Below are positions 46,932 through 60,038 of a stretch of 64,000 bases of DNA, in pieces; the first letter of the stretch is position 1; each line of letters starts with the position of its first letter. The stretch is from Saccopteryx bilineata (taxonomy: Eukaryota; Chordata; Mammalia; Chiroptera; Emballonuridae). Where the stretch lies: positions 168,731,140 through 168,795,139 of the forward strand of contig NC_089493.1 in the NCBI RefSeq assembly GCF_036850765.1, in the 5' to 3' direction. The notes under the pieces are model-generated. The model worked only from the letters and a program-made list of their open reading frames with translations, searched no databases and was not told the DNA's origin. Both the position numbers and the translations under genes were made by a program.

Positions 46932-47983
46932 GTTTTATATATCCTGGAATAATTAAAAAGAAAAGTGAGGCTTTTACACTAAAACCACACATATACCAAA
47001 AACTCTATGAACTTAATTTGTAGAGGCTTTTAAAAATCTATCAACTGCATGATATGTACTAACGTTTAATATATTGACAAACTAGAACTATGTAGTCACA
47101 CCCATAAATGTATTTTATATTTAAAAACACATAGACAGTGTGTGCTGGACTGCTCCAACAGTCCGCCTGTCTTCTATGGAAAGAACCTCCTGGCTCCATG
47201 CCCCTCTGCTATCACTGTGACTTGTGTAGCTGGTCTGTCTGTACAACAGGAGTCTCCTACTACACAAATCTGATCGTGTTTCTGCCCTTATTTCACCTAA
47301 TTCCTACTCAGCTGCTTTAGATGGAAAATTCACTCTTGCTGCTTTCAGGACAGCATCCGGTGACTGTCCTCTTGCTCTGTGGTCCTGTCCCTTTTCCAGG
47401 CACCATACCACTTTGTGACTTGAGTCACCACCCTAACGAGACAGTGAGCCCTGGCACTGTCCAGTGCTGCCCTCACAACACGAATAAGCACAGGGGTGAT
47501 TAGATCGCCCTCATGGAACTTGCAATTAAAGCAGAATTCCAAACTTTCCAGAGGAAAAGTTTTTGAATGATGAGATCAATGTTAATTATACAACTTGTTA
47601 CATAAACAGGGATATGAAAATTAAACTTGTAACTAGTTTCAGGTTTCTTTACTTGAAAACATAAAACTTATCCAAGGCCACCTGGAGGTGTCACCCCCCT
47701 GCAGATCTGCAGAAGGAATGTTGCTTCAAGTTTTGTAATTATCATTATTATATAATATCCCTTTCTAGTACATAGTCTGGCTATACTGAATTCAGTAATG
47801 AGTGGTGAATCAACTTAAGCAAAATAGGAAATATTCATTATAAATTCCTACTGTTATTGAGCACTAGTATAAAATGATGCTAGTCAAGCCCATATATACT
47901 ATACTACCTAAACTATTACATCTGCTTGCTTCTATTTAAGAAGTGGAATGAAATTCTATGTGATGCGGAGACAGCCCCTCTCA

Positions 47984-48154
<171 letters not shown>

Positions 48155-48711
48155 TTAAAGGATACTGTTGTGGAGTGACTCCTGTTTTTGTTTTAGGTGG
48201 AACATAGCCAAGGAGCAAAAGCACTGATGAAGGAAGGTCCAGTGTACTTGCTTGTGCTGCCATTACACGATTGAAAGGTCAGCTTAAGAAACTTAACTTT
48301 AAAAAGTCTCTTTCTTATTCTGTTCAATAAATTAAACACCATTCATTAAAAATCTTCATGGCAGCACCAAGGAAAGCGCACCAATTGTAAATGTACCGCC
48401 GTGTACCTTTCCACTGAGTGGACACCCCACGGTCAGTGCTCCAGTCAACACGCACAGCGGTGCCCTCCCCACCAACTGTAACCTCTTTCTTGATAAACTG
48501 CTTTAAACAGTTTCTTTTGTAAGTTACAGAAGATGTCTGTGATACTAGTCTATCATGACTTCTGACCTTAACACTGAGGACTAATGAAAAAGGAAACTAG
48601 TTTTCAAATTGTTGAGAGTCCCAAAGGGAGAATGACTTCCATTCAACATTATGTCACTACATGCAAATATGTGTAATAATGTGCTCCCTTCCCCAATTTT
48701 ATTTAAAAATT

Positions 48712-48857
48712 TCTCATTGGTTTGAGAAACAGAGGAAGGGAGAGAGAGGGGCATCAATTTGTTGTTCCACTGAGTTGTGCACTCATTGGCTGCTTCTCAT
48801 ATGTGGACCTCACTGTGCTGGGATAACACTATCCACTGAGCCACCCAGCCAAGGCCT
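48712..48857 (-). mobile_element. Short tRNA-type SINE
   Basis: The reverse complement ends in GGCCTTGGCTGGGTGGCTCAGTGG at 48833-48856, with a GAGAGAGAGGGGCATCAA body. It is a short tRNA-derived SINE in NR3C1 intron 3. Confidence 0.7.
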
Positions 48858-49756
48858 CCCCCTCCCAAGTTTAAATGAAGCACTAACTAAACACTTAACC
48901 TGGAAAGTTAAGATTGCCATCACCTAGTTAGGTGAATCATAGGCTTGGCAAACTACACTACTGTATACAGATCTTACAGAGATTTGTTATTTCACGTTTT
49001 TAGAATATAAGAATGTTTCAGTTCATCACTGACCCCAAAATACTCAAGACCACTACTGTCCAAACTCATGTGGTACCCTATTATTAAATAAAGCATTACA
49101 AGTGGAAGTGCATTTTTACCTGGCAAAAATTTTCATGGACAATTTAGAAGTAAAAGACTGAATCTCACTACTTGCGCCCATATGCACAACCTTATAATTT
49201 TCTTTTAATTTAGTTATTCAGTGTTAAAGAAAACTTTCAGGATCTGCTGACCTGCCAAAAACAAAGGACTCTCCGACGCAAGATCAGTATCTAAGTAAAT
49301 ACACGAGCTAATTAAGAGTCCGTGGATCTTACACCAGAGGTAACAGTGTTCACAAGACTGTAAGCCTTCTCAAAAGTCAGTCATGATTCTTAGGAAAGAT
49401 CCTTTATGCCCAGGACAACCTAAGACTTGCTCTGGTGGAAAGAAACTATATTTACTTCTTCCTAATATAAGTCAGTGCTCTTTAAGCATTAATTTTGGGT
49501 AGATGGTTCACTGTATCAGGTTCAAAATTTTGTGAGGACAGGCCATAGAGCTGACCGGTGGCCCTGTCCCAGAACTGTTCTCCAGTGCCTAATGTCTGTA
49601 CCAGCTGTTTCCATTCCTTTCTGTGTTGTGTAAGTTTCCTAGATGCTTTACTTGAACACAAATTGCAAGCATCAACCCAATAATTCTATCCTCTATTAAA
49701 GCAAAAGTAGGAACAACAGATGTATCCATAGTTGACACAGGCATAAAGAATTTCTA

Positions 49757-49938
49757 GGCCCTGGCCGGGTGGTTCTGTGGAGAAAGCGTCGACCCAGCAT
49801 GCCAGAAGTTGTGGGTTTGACCCCTGGTCAGGGCAAGTATGAGAAGCAATCAGTGAGTGCACAACTGAATGGAACTAAGTGAAACAACAAGTTGATGCTT
49901 CTCTCTCTCCAATCAGTGGAAAAATTAAAAAAACAAAC
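49757..49938 (+). mobile_element. Short tRNA-type SINE
   Basis: The head GGCCCTGGCCGGGTGGTTCTG and a B-box-like GGGTTTGACCCC are followed by a short body and an A-rich tail (GGAAAAATTAAAAAAAC). It lies in NR3C1 intron 3, antisense to the gene. Confidence 0.75.
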
Positions 49939-50493
49939 CCCAGCTTTCTACTCCATAAAAATATCACCAAGTCACTATCCTGCAGTTATTTGAAAGACAA
50001 CTGAAAAATTACTCATTGTTAAAAACAGAAAAAATTCTAATGTTTTATTTATATCTAACAAAAATATCAGAATGTGCATATTATGCTAATAATTTCTTTA
50101 TCCCAGGTATGTCTTAAGCACATCTAAGAATCTGACTACAGGGTCAGGGGGCACTGCATCATTAAGTTAAAATTAATCCTACCTATCTGGTTATTAGTAC
50201 CTGTATGAAGTAGGCAAGTCTGTATCTTATTTATAAACTGAGGAGTGGTCACTATTTAACAAGGCATGGACGTGAACCACTAATATTCACTCCATGTCAA
50301 TACCTTTAATAAGATAATGTGACATCTTAGTGTGGAGTTCCTGTCTAGTACCCCTTGGTAAATCCTCTTTCTGATTGAGTAGACGTCAGTGGAAAAGCCT
50401 TCAAGCAAGCTGGAATTTAACATTGTTCTGTTTGCATCGTATTTATTTTTGTGGTTAAAATCTATTTTGGCAAGTGATTGTGGTTTCTATAAT

Positions 50494-50945
50494 ATTTGTG
50501 GTAGGTGTGGCAGCCAGCCTCCAAGATGCTCCCCCCCCCCCCCCAGTGTCTGTGTGGGCCCTTCTCATACTCTACCAGGACTAGTCCGTGTGACCAATAA
50601 AACATGGCCAAGTGGCAGTCTGTCACACCTGAGACTGAGTTATAAAGGCACTGTTTCCACGCTGGTCACATCTCTGGTGGATCGTCTGTTTGGATGCCAG
50701 CTGTTACATGGATAGCAGCCATACACAGGCTCATGGTGTGAGGAACTGGGCTTCTGGTCAGAAGCAATGGGGACGGACGGAAGCGGGTCCTTCAGGTGCC
50801 TGCAGCCCGAGTGTCCCAGGACTGCAGCTAAGAAGCCGCTCTGGAATTCCCCACTCTCAGAGACTGTGCAACATAATAAATGCCTTGTTTTAATCCCTGT
50901 ATTTTGGGGTAATGTGTTATACAGCAACAGATAATACAGTAGGGA
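50494..50945 (+). mobile_element. MLT1-type LTR (ERVL-MaLR), ancient
   Basis: The sequence begins near GTGGTAGGTGTGGCAGCC and ends with GTATTTTGGGGTAATGTG and CAGCAACAGATAATACAG. This follows the MLT1 LTR consensus as I recall it, with CTTGTTTTAA just before the end. It contains a 14-base C tract (50531-50544). It is non-coding and shared by placental mammals. Confidence 0.75.
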
Positions 50946-51224
50946 TAAGAAAAAAGTTGTTTTTAAAAAATAAAGTTTAAAAAACAAGTGATCTTAGAAA
51001 AACATTAATAAATAGAGTGAAGCACAGACCTGAATGAGATCATGGTGGAACAGGAAGTGGGTAGGTAGCCCAGCCAAAGACATGGACTAAGGTTTCCTGC
51101 AGTTTACAGACCCTACCTGAAGTGTCCACATTTTAGATGTGACCTGTGACTGTCGGCCTGAGCCTCCCTCGGGCCTGCTCTTGGGAACAATGTGCAGAGG
51201 GAGGTGCACGGTGAGGTGAGGTGC

Positions 51225-51420
51225 GGTGCGGGAAGCCCGGCTGTTCGAACTCGGCTGTGTCCTCTGACCTCCCTGAGCCCGCTTCCCCATCTGTGAATCT
51301 GGAAAACTAGCACCGGGCTGGCTGGGCGTGTGCAAGCCCTAAGGCAGTCACGGAGGGTTTTCCAACAGTGCCTAGCACCCTGAGCGCTCAGTAAATGACA
51401 GCTATTAAACAATGCCCTTG
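51225..51420 (+). mobile_element. MIR remnant
   Basis: Landmarks are CTGTGTCCTCTGACCTCCCTGAGCC, CCCCATCTGTGAATCTGG and CAGTGCCTAGCACCCTGAGCG, then CAGTAAATG. Confidence 0.75.
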
Positions 51421-51494
51421 CAATGACTTTCATCTCAGAATGGAACTAGACTATAAACTGCCAGGAGACAGGTTTTCAGCATATTTCCCTCGGG

Positions 51495-51665
51495 GAGTCA
51501 GCATGACACTGAGGTTAGGAGCCTTTCAGAGACAGCTGTCTCTCCATCCCAGTCCTGCTGGCTGAACCCCGAGCCTCAGCTTCCTAGTCCACCAAGGATG
51601 GATCATAATACTAAGTTCAGAGCTGCTCATGAGCGGTGTGGCAGCTATAAAGCAGTACTTGTACA
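51495..51665 (+). mobile_element. MIR remnant
   Basis: The text ACTGAGGTTAGGAGCC, then CTGAACCCCGAGCCTCAGCTTCC, then GGATGGATCATAATAC follows the MIR order. Confidence 0.6.
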
Positions 51666-53329
51666 CGCTATAGGAAGGGCAGTGATACCTGTCTCCACGA
51701 AGACCCACCAGCAAAGACGACATGGACCTTTGTGCAAAGGGAAAAGAGAGGGACTTGGGGGATAGATCACTGCATTAGCATACGTCGAAAGAGCTGCAGC
51801 TACCCAAAGTCCCTTTCTGTATGCAGAAGAGCAACTTCCAGAACACTGAGTAAAAACTTCAAATGATCTATCCTTGATCTGAGTTGTATGGACAATAAGT
51901 AAAATGTCCGCAGAACTCCTAAAACTAGTTAAATGTTTGCATATTTACTATCTGCCAAGTTGGGGGATGACTTTTTAATTTCTAGCAGGTGATAAATGGA
52001 GGGCTAAGTGTACCCCAACTCATACAAGCTACATCTTTGTAAGTTTAAAAAGTGTTCCAAAATACCTATCTACTTTAAAACATATTGTCATAATGTCTAG
52101 ATATGTTATCAAATGATTGCAGAATTTTAGAGCTGAAGGGCCCAGGAGAACAGTAATAACCAAGTAAAGGATTTACTTTAACACAGACGACATTTAAACC
52201 TTTTCTTACTGAGCCTGTAATCTAGCCATCACGCTTAACTGAGATGTTTAAATGATGAACATTTGGAAACAGTAGAGCTAACATTCAATTAAATTTTACC
52301 TAAAAACAAGTATAAGAATTTAATTCTAAAGCAGGGATTAAGACCAGAGGGCATATATTGATAGTTTACAGTGGTGTTTTATCTGGGAAGTATATTTAGT
52401 TTATTTTTACTTCTTAAACTGGATCTGGATGCTTTTAGGTGGGGCAGGCTGGCACGCTCTCTCAGTAACTGCCCTCCTTCCCCCAGCTGCACTGTATTTG
52501 GCCGGAATGACACACTTGGTCCCTGTAGGCATTTGAATTATAACCCTGTTTTAAAGAACAATTTTAGTTAAAATGGAGAACGAAAAATATTTTTTAAATA
52601 CCTATTATGTCTCTTAAGGCTCCACTTCTCATTCTGAATTTCACTTTCAGAAACCAATGTGTCAATATGATTTGTTCTGTATACAGTACCATGTGACTGT
52701 CACTGCGTTTATATCATGGAGATGATTAGTCAGGTGAGAAAGTGCTGACTGCAGGAGGCTGAGGACAGAAGAGGCTCCCTTCTGGGTCTACTCTGAGCGA
52801 AGCCTGTGTCGCTAGAGGCCGGCGCTAAGCAGGGGTGCGCTGGACTCACAACTGTCCTCAGCAGCTGGGAGTTACCACACTGGTCAAAACCTGCATCCCC
52901 AGCTCTCAGCGGGGAACATGAGTAACTGTATAGTTTGCTAATGTATTAAAAAAGTAATCCAAACAAGAGACAATTACTCATCTAACTCTTAAGGATATGA
53001 AACACAGCTCTAGCCAAATAATACTCATCATCATCCTCATATTGTGAATATTCTTTTTAAAAGATTAATATAATCAGAGTAATCTTTAGGTTAACAATAC
53101 TTAGGCGGCACTGCCTTCAAACCGCTTTACAGATGACTGAACTACCTAGTTTTTCGCAAGAGATTTCACTGGCAATATTAGAAAATTTTAGTGACTTCCA
53201 ATAATAATTTGCTATGGAAGGACTTTGTCCTTCAAAGAGTTTGTGCTAGTCTACTAGGTAAAGTTTACATTAATTTGTGTAGTGAAATCGCTGTCTCTAA
53301 AATGCCTTCGTTCTAACCTCCTCGGTACT

Positions 53330-53480
53330 GTAACCCCTGTACCTTTGTAACTCATTTGTCATGTCAAGTAGACTGTGACCTCCCAGAGAGCAGGGCTCAG
53401 GGCTATTGCTGCATTTATACTGCTCAGCACAGTGCCCTGGCCCCGAAGCAACCCTCCCCCACCCCAATACACACACAGCT
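53330..53480 (+). mobile_element. L2 LINE 3' fragment
   Basis: The text GACCTCCCAGAGAGCAGGGCT through TACTGCTCAGCACAGTGCCCTGG matches the L2 3' end pattern. Confidence 0.6.
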
Positions 53481-53882
53481 CTCACTGTCACTTATTTTTG
53501 CCAGACTGAAATATGTAGTTGGTGACTTTAAAACCAGCTAATTTTGGGAATTAAAGCCCATGACTCTAATACAATGAGGATTACGTGACTGCCCAAATCT
53601 AACACCACCCTGTATTATCATGTCACATGACACACCTTTCTTACAGTTTCCTTCTGTTTTCTGACCAAGCTCCCCTGCTTCACTTTACACATTTTCTAGT
53701 TCTGCTTTATGTTGCTTTTTAAAAATCTCTCTTTCCCCTTAAAGACTTAGGAGCCACTCTTTACTCCCCCCTCCTCTGACTTGTAGTCTTAATGAGCTTT
53801 GCCTAGAACAGAAATGTTGTCAAAATCCACTCTGAGAAGAACCAAAGAGAGGAAAAATAAAACTCTTCAAAACACACACTAC

Positions 53883-54046
53883 CTTCCACCGCTCTTTTAA
53901 AGAAGACTTTACAGCTCCCACAGGTCAAGACTCCATAGTGACATCCTGACGCTTCATCAGAGCACACGAGGCAGAGTTTGGGGGGTGGTCCCGCTGCTGC
54001 GGATGAGCTGGATGGAGGGGAGCTGACGTCGGGTCTCATCCCAGGG
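53883..54046 (-). CDS. NR3C1: NR3C1 exon 3: glucocorticoid receptor, first zinc finger
   Basis: This internal exon of 164 bp encodes the end of the N-terminal region and the first zinc finger of the DNA-binding domain (human residues 396-451). The four zinc cysteines of finger 1 (C421, C424, C438, C441) are all present. So is the P-box GSCKV, which reads glucocorticoid response elements in the major groove. A CTCTAG acceptor precedes the exon and GTAGTG follows it. The exon starts and ends inside codons that match exons 2 and 4. It is one codon shorter than the 167-bp human exon, because the serine/alanine-rich linker before the finger has lost a residue. Within the finger itself I see no difference from human. 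An in-frame ATG at 54039 is an internal methionine, not the translation start. Confidence 0.97.
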
Positions 54047-56282
54047 CTAGAGGAGGAAAAAGCAGGTTAGGACATGCTGTCACAGCTCTCGACAGCGAAT
54101 ACATCCCCTCCCTCCTCACTCCCCAGTGCGCGGCCACAGGGGGCTCAGGCTTCAGGTGCCAGAGAGCATTCACAGGTCCCCTCTACCTACTGTACTCAAT
54201 CAAGTAATTAGTTTAGTCTTAGATACAAAATTGAGTGAGGTCATTTCTTTTTTTTTCAAATATCCCCCTAAAAAGTTGTGCTTTACTTAGAAACAACAAT
54301 GTTTAGTTGCTTAGGATTTGTTTATATTTATAATTACCTTTATTAAGGTATCATTTACACATAATAACACCATTTGTACGAGTCTTGTTAAAGAGACAAT
54401 CCTCCTACCCCTATAATTGCTTCAGACGTCAACTTTTTCTTCTCAATTTTAGTATCTCGGGCAGGCATATTACACATTCATCATGTCTCAGTACAGTTCT
54501 ACTCATGTCCCCCGCTTGTCAAAACCTTTTACAGTGACAGTTTGGTCCTACATCTCTCATTTCCCAGCGTCATCCCAGCTGAACCCGGCGTCTTATGACT
54601 TAGCAGAACCATTCCTCCTGTAACTTCCGTGTCTGGCTTGCAGGGCAACTGGAAAAGGCATGAGGCTGTCGAGTGTAAGGACCGTCTGCCCGCCTACTGG
54701 ACGGCGACCCGCCTGGGGAGACAGCTGGACAGTGGGTTCTGCCCTCCCCCCAGGCCTCACTTTCCAGTTAGCAGCCTGCCCACCACAGTGAGCACAGGTA
54801 TAGGGTTTAAAGATAAACATTCTTGAAAAATTTTAAACTCTCAGAAAAGTTGTAAGAATTGTACAGTAGACATACACTCTTTACTTATATTCATCACTCT
54901 TAACATTTTGCTTATAAAGACATTCATAAACCGAGAAAACAGTGGTTCTTTCAATGTTTAAGGAAAAATGAATGATGAAACACTTCATACAAGATCATAT
55001 AACACTTTCCAATGTTGTATCTTCCTGAGGAATTTTCATCTTACACGCTAACTTTAGAGCCAAAACTGTACTGTGTTGCTCATAAAAGTGTCTAACTTTG
55101 TAACTTTCTATAACTAGAGTTTCTGGAGACTGCCCATTCCTTCTCTGGTTATGTGTTCTTCAAACATATGAATGGTAGTAATCTGGTGATTTTGGAACTA
55201 TTCATATTAAACTGTTATTTTTCACCTATATAAGAAGGTTCGTAAGCATACCATTAACTGCTTTCTAAGTTTTCTTAACTTGCCTATTTTCTAAAAGAGA
55301 TGATGTTGAGGAATACACTTAGATTGAGTGTTAGCTGTCTCTCTGTTGTCCTTTGTAATGGCAGATCCTCTGATAATGTCATCTCGTTCAACATTGTTTC
55401 GTTATACATCATTTCACTTAAAGTCACAGAAACTATGGATGACGTGAAGTGAGAACTCAGCGCATGAAATCTCAATCACAAATATACTCAAATTCATAGA
55501 GTAAACTGAAGAAATTGTTTTGGGTATCAACACTGTTAAAAATTATGAAGTGACTTCTTTGTTGTTCTGTTTTAGGAGTAAAAGTTAAAAGGTTAATTAT
55601 AGAATGACAATTTGTTTTATAAATGTCATTTTAAGAAACTAGGCCACTAAACCCAAAAGTTTTCCCTACGTTCTGTCCTCAGACGAAGGTGGTTGGACCC
55701 TGCCAACCTCGTCCGTCTACGAGGCTTGGTCAGCAGGACAGCGCTCCCACCACCCCAGTTCTGGGAATGAGTTCGTACTGTTCTCCGAATACCGTCAGGA
55801 AGAGTTTCTGGATGCTTCCGCATCACAAGGCCCTGATTCCATACACACTGAAAGCCTACGATGGAACAGAATAACCTGAAATGTCTGTGCTGTGGGTCTG
55901 GCACGAGCCACCCTCAATGAATGGAAAGCCGTGACTGACGTGGAGGAGCTGTTCTGGGCCAGTCTCAAAGAGAAGCAGGAAGGTGTCAGAGTTGTGGACG
56001 GAGCAGTGTGTTAGGGAAGCAAAGACTTCCTTGGCCCCAGTTCTGAAGATGCTCCTATTCCTGCTCAGCCAGCCTCTGTCATCTGACATCTATTTTTAGG
56101 GCCCAACCAGTTGTTCATGTATTTAGTTTATGGAAAATAAGCACAATATTTAAGGATCTGAAATGTTAATGCTCATATGTAATACTTACATATATGCATT
56201 TAAATTTTTAAAAATAACTATTTGTAGTACTTTATAGTTTTAAAACATGTTCATGGTTTAATATCTCATCTATCCTCTAAAC

Positions 56283-56610
56283 CAGGGGTCCCCAAACTTT
56301 TTACACGGAGCCAGTTCACTGTCCCTCAGACCGTCGGAGGGCCGGACCATAAAAAAACTATGAACAAATTCCTATGCACACTGCACATATCTTATTTTAA
56401 AGTAAAAAAACAAAATGGGAACAAATACAATATTTAAAATAAAGAACAAGTACATTTAAATCAACAAACTGACCAGTATTTCAGTGGGAACTATGCTCCT
56501 CTCACTGACCACCAATGAAAGAGGTGCCCTTTCTGGAAGTGCAGCGGGGGCCAGATAAACGGCCTCAGGGGGCCACATGTGGCCCGCGGGCCATAGTTTG
56601 GGGACCCCTG
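56283..56610. mobile_element. hAT miniature element, family A, copy 2
   Basis: The 328-bp element has terminal inverted repeats CAGGGGTCCCCAAACT and AGTTTGGGGACCCCTG. A perfect 8-bp target duplication CTCTAAAC lies at 56275-56282 and 56611-56618, which is the hallmark of the hAT superfamily. It lies in NR3C1 intron 2 and is closely similar to 5610-5937. Confidence 0.92.
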
Positions 56611-56669
56611 CTCTAAACAGCCCTGTGAAAAGGATGTCACAGCCGCCTCTAGAGGTCGTGCAGTAGGGG

Positions 56670-56830
56670 GAGGGTCATCAGAAGCCTGTTTCAGGTCCCA
56701 GCTCTCCCACCTAAAGCTGTGTGACCTTAAGTAGCTATCTACTACTCTGAGCCTCAGTTTCTTCATGAGTAAACTGGGAAGGACATCACCTGTGTGTGTG
56801 TGTTGTGAAAAGAGAGATGTATGAAGTCAA
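56670..56830 (+). mobile_element. MIR remnant
   Basis: Landmarks are CTGTGTGACCTTAAGTAGC, then GAGCCTCAGTTTCTTCATGAGTAAACTGG, then a GT repeat. Confidence 0.75.
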
Positions 56831-59159
56831 ACACAGTTCCTGCATGGATCAATGTTCATTCTTTCTCATTCAGGAAAACTCGAGATTTTATAAAAAGCTT
56901 TATACAAGCATTATGTAAGTGGAGAGTAGTATTAAGTCTAAAACCTAGAACAGCATTCCCAGATTCTCACTTAAAAATTAGAGCATCTGCAAAATACATT
57001 CAGGCCACTGAACTGTGAGCGCAGATGACAAAGTGACAGTTAAAACTAAATGAACACACAGTGGCTAGAAGTGCAGCGAAGACTCTGGAACTTAAGTCAG
57101 GCTCTGGCACCCCTTCAGGCAGTTGCTCTGGGCTACATCAGATAAGATGCAGCACAGGGAAAGCTGCCAACTACACCGCAGAGATCAGTGGGAAAAATCA
57201 GTTTCTGTCTCACAAATATGAGGACTCTGATGGCCTATAATGAACACCACTGGGAGAAATGCATGAATGCAAAATGGTATTCAATTGCAAATATGACCCT
57301 ATGGTATTGCCAGAGGGCTACAGTACAACAAACTGGTTAGAACTCAAAGGAAAACCACATGGAATTGCTATTTTTAAAATACCAAGGCAGAAGGAGACAA
57401 AAAGTACACGATAAAGATGCATATTACACCTCTTTTGCATGAAAAAGCTAATGCTCAATGTGTCTGCAACCGTGGGTGGCCAACGTTCTGAAGATGCTGA
57501 GGTTCTGCAAGTGACAGACCACATCCAGGGTGCTTCCTTCTGAGTGAAGAGTCGCAGGGACAAACGGCATTGTTTCTGGTGAATACCTGAATGCCGTTTC
57601 CCAGTCAGAATGGACGCTGAGTTATTATTCCTGAGACTACTGGGATTATGAGAGGAGAAATCACGTATAATGTGTTTTCCTATTTATTTCTCCTGCGAGA
57701 AAAGCAACTGAAGGAGGATCACCGATGGACAGTCACGGATTATAAAAGTTAATCACATGTAAATGTGTAGGCAAATGACACCCTGTCATTTAGCACACAC
57801 TTCCTGGCACCTGAAGGCCAGGCACTGTGAGACAGAGGTCCTTTCTTAAAAGGAAGTCACGTCACGCCTGAAATGTGTTACTGACATGGTGATGAACCTT
57901 GAAACTCTGATCGAGGGAGGGGTAGCAGAGTATTTTTAGGTGCCTCTTGTGTGTCACAGTACTACTAGGAAGAAAATCAGCTACAAATACAGACACTGGT
58001 TTCAAATCCTTGCTCCAGGGTTCTAACAACTGCAGCAGTAGCTGGCTGACAACCCTGAGTCGGTGTCCTTATTAGTACCATTTTAGTAACTTTTGTGTGG
58101 ATGATATATCACATTTATAATATAGTACTGGGCACACACTTTTTGATCATCGCACAATATGCCTCTCTTCAACCTCCCCTAAACCCATTAACTTCCTTTT
58201 TCTGCCTCCCCCAACTACTCCTTCGGCGAAAGAGTGTGTGTGTGTGTAATACATATATAGTATATAGTTATATACAATAGATAGCCTTCCCTGTGAGCAA
58301 GGGGAAGGTTAGTGGTCCCTTCGAAGCTTAAGCTTAGGTAATTGTAGATATTTTTTGACATTACACCAGAAATTTGACAATTTCGTTTTGTAAAGATTGG
58401 TGTTCCAATGTGGGCTCTGATCCTATTATCAGTGAACTTTCTGTAACTCTCACATGGAAATCTACTGGTCTGTTTTGCACTTTGAAAGAATCTCTTACCC
58501 CTGTGGGATTGTGTACTACCCCACACTGGCCATTCGGAAAGGACCGGTTCCCTGAGGTATGCAGACCTTCCACGTGCTGACACAGTTCACTTCACAGTAT
58601 AAAAGAGTCACATTTGTTAAGCTCGCAGTGGCAGTTATGTCTTCCAAAATTCTAAATTTTGTTTGAAAGCTCTCATTTTTATCAACTGGCAACAAATACT
58701 GTCAGTTGTCTTCCTTAAAGTGATAGGCTCACTTCAGCCATCTGACAATCGCCGCTTATCCATGGTGCGTGGGAAAAAGGCCTGTTAGCTCAGACCTCCT
58801 CTTCCACGTGCTTTTCTGAGCTAGCCACTGGATGCTACCTGCAGCACACGTGTGTTCTGCTCCTCCCATTCTGTCACACAGGTATTTAAGACACCTATTC
58901 AAGGGCAGAGATTTAACAGAATTATATTTTGCTTCCTCAAGGATATTCTTAAAAGGAACTGGCTTTCTTTGTTTCTTTTTTTAACCATGAATGCACGGCA
59001 GTTTACTCATCACTGTGTACCAGCCATGCAAATATCAACACAGTGAAAAAGGCAAATAAAAGCTTTGTATTACCATGAAAACAGTTCTGAAAAGACCTTT
59101 GGGTGGGGATGGGGGTGTCCATGGACCACATGCTGAGAATTTCTATTATAGAGAATAGT

Positions 59160-59340
59160 GACCACGCTAAGTCAGACAGGGTAGAATTCATTACCTAACT
59201 GCAATGGAGTAGCTTGATGACCTTTAATCTCTCTAAATCTCAATTGCCCTATTTCTAAATGGGGACTGTAATGTACCTGGCAAAATGATACAGTACTGCT
59301 TACTAAGTCAGAGGCTTTGCCCCAAAGAGAAAGGAACAGA
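59160..59340 (+). mobile_element. Possible MIR remnant
   Basis: The text GATGACCTTTAATCTCTCTAAATCTCAATT, then CCTATTTCTAAATGGGGACTGTAATG is MIR-like in order. Weakly supported. Confidence 0.5.
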
Positions 59341-59613
59341 GGTGATAAAGTATTCAAACTATTCAATCCTGACTGGTGTGTTTGGCTTACCCTTCAATTT
59401 AAGTAAAATTAATCAACAGCTTTTCAATGAAATGCAATAAATCCATTTGGAAAAAAAGCAGAAAGCTATTATCATCTCAGACAAACAAATCTTAATTAAG
59501 ATGGGGGAAAAAATTCTGGAAATAAAGCTGCTACAGCTGGATTAATTTTTACCAACTACAAGTGGAACGAGGTATATTCTCTTTGCCTCACAAGTTTTGT
59601 CCCAATACTGTAA

Positions 59614-59807
59614 AGGGGTGGTTTCCAACTCGGAGCAGTTTTGCTCCCCAGGGGACATTTAGTATTGACTGGAAACATTCTTAGTTGTCAAAACTGGGGA
59701 AATGCTCCTGGCATCTAGTGAGAAGAGACTAGGGCGCTGCCAAACACCTCACAGCAAAGAATTACCCAGTTGCAAATATTGTAAGTTCTGAGGTTAAGAA
59801 CCCCTTG
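59614..59807 (+). mobile_element. MER5A-type ancient hAT-Charlie element
   Basis: The text CCCCAGGGGACATTTAG through CATCTAGTGAGAAGAGACTAG to AGGTTAAGAACCCC follows the MER5A consensus as I recall it. It is a fossil shared across placental mammals. Confidence 0.75.
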
Positions 59808-59823
59808 TCATAAAGCTATAAGT

Positions 59824-60038
59824 CAGTGTTTTTCAACTGCTGGTCTGCAGACCGGTCCGCCAGAAATTCTGTGCTGGCCTGCAAAAGAGTTAACCACCCT
59901 GATGTCGTATGAAGATTTTCAGACACAGTGGTCTTAGTTGAATTTCCTTATGCTCAGGGTGATTTCTGCCTTGGCAGTCCCCAAAATAGTTCTCCTATTT
60001 TCACCGTTACCCAAGTGTAAAAAGGTTGACAATCACTG
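59824..60038. mobile_element. Short hAT-like element
   Basis: The 215-bp element is bounded by CAGTGTTTTTCAAC and GGTTGACAATCACTG, which are imperfect inverted ends. Flanks CTATAAGT and CTATAAGC form a 7-of-8 target duplication. It is a different family from the CAGGGGTC elements, and no coding sequence is present. Confidence 0.75.

Noticed and set aside
53803..53882. Continuation of the exon 3 frame beyond the splice donor
   Set aside because: The frame stays open for 26 codons after the GT donor, but the conserved exon ends at 53883 and exon 4 joins in phase.
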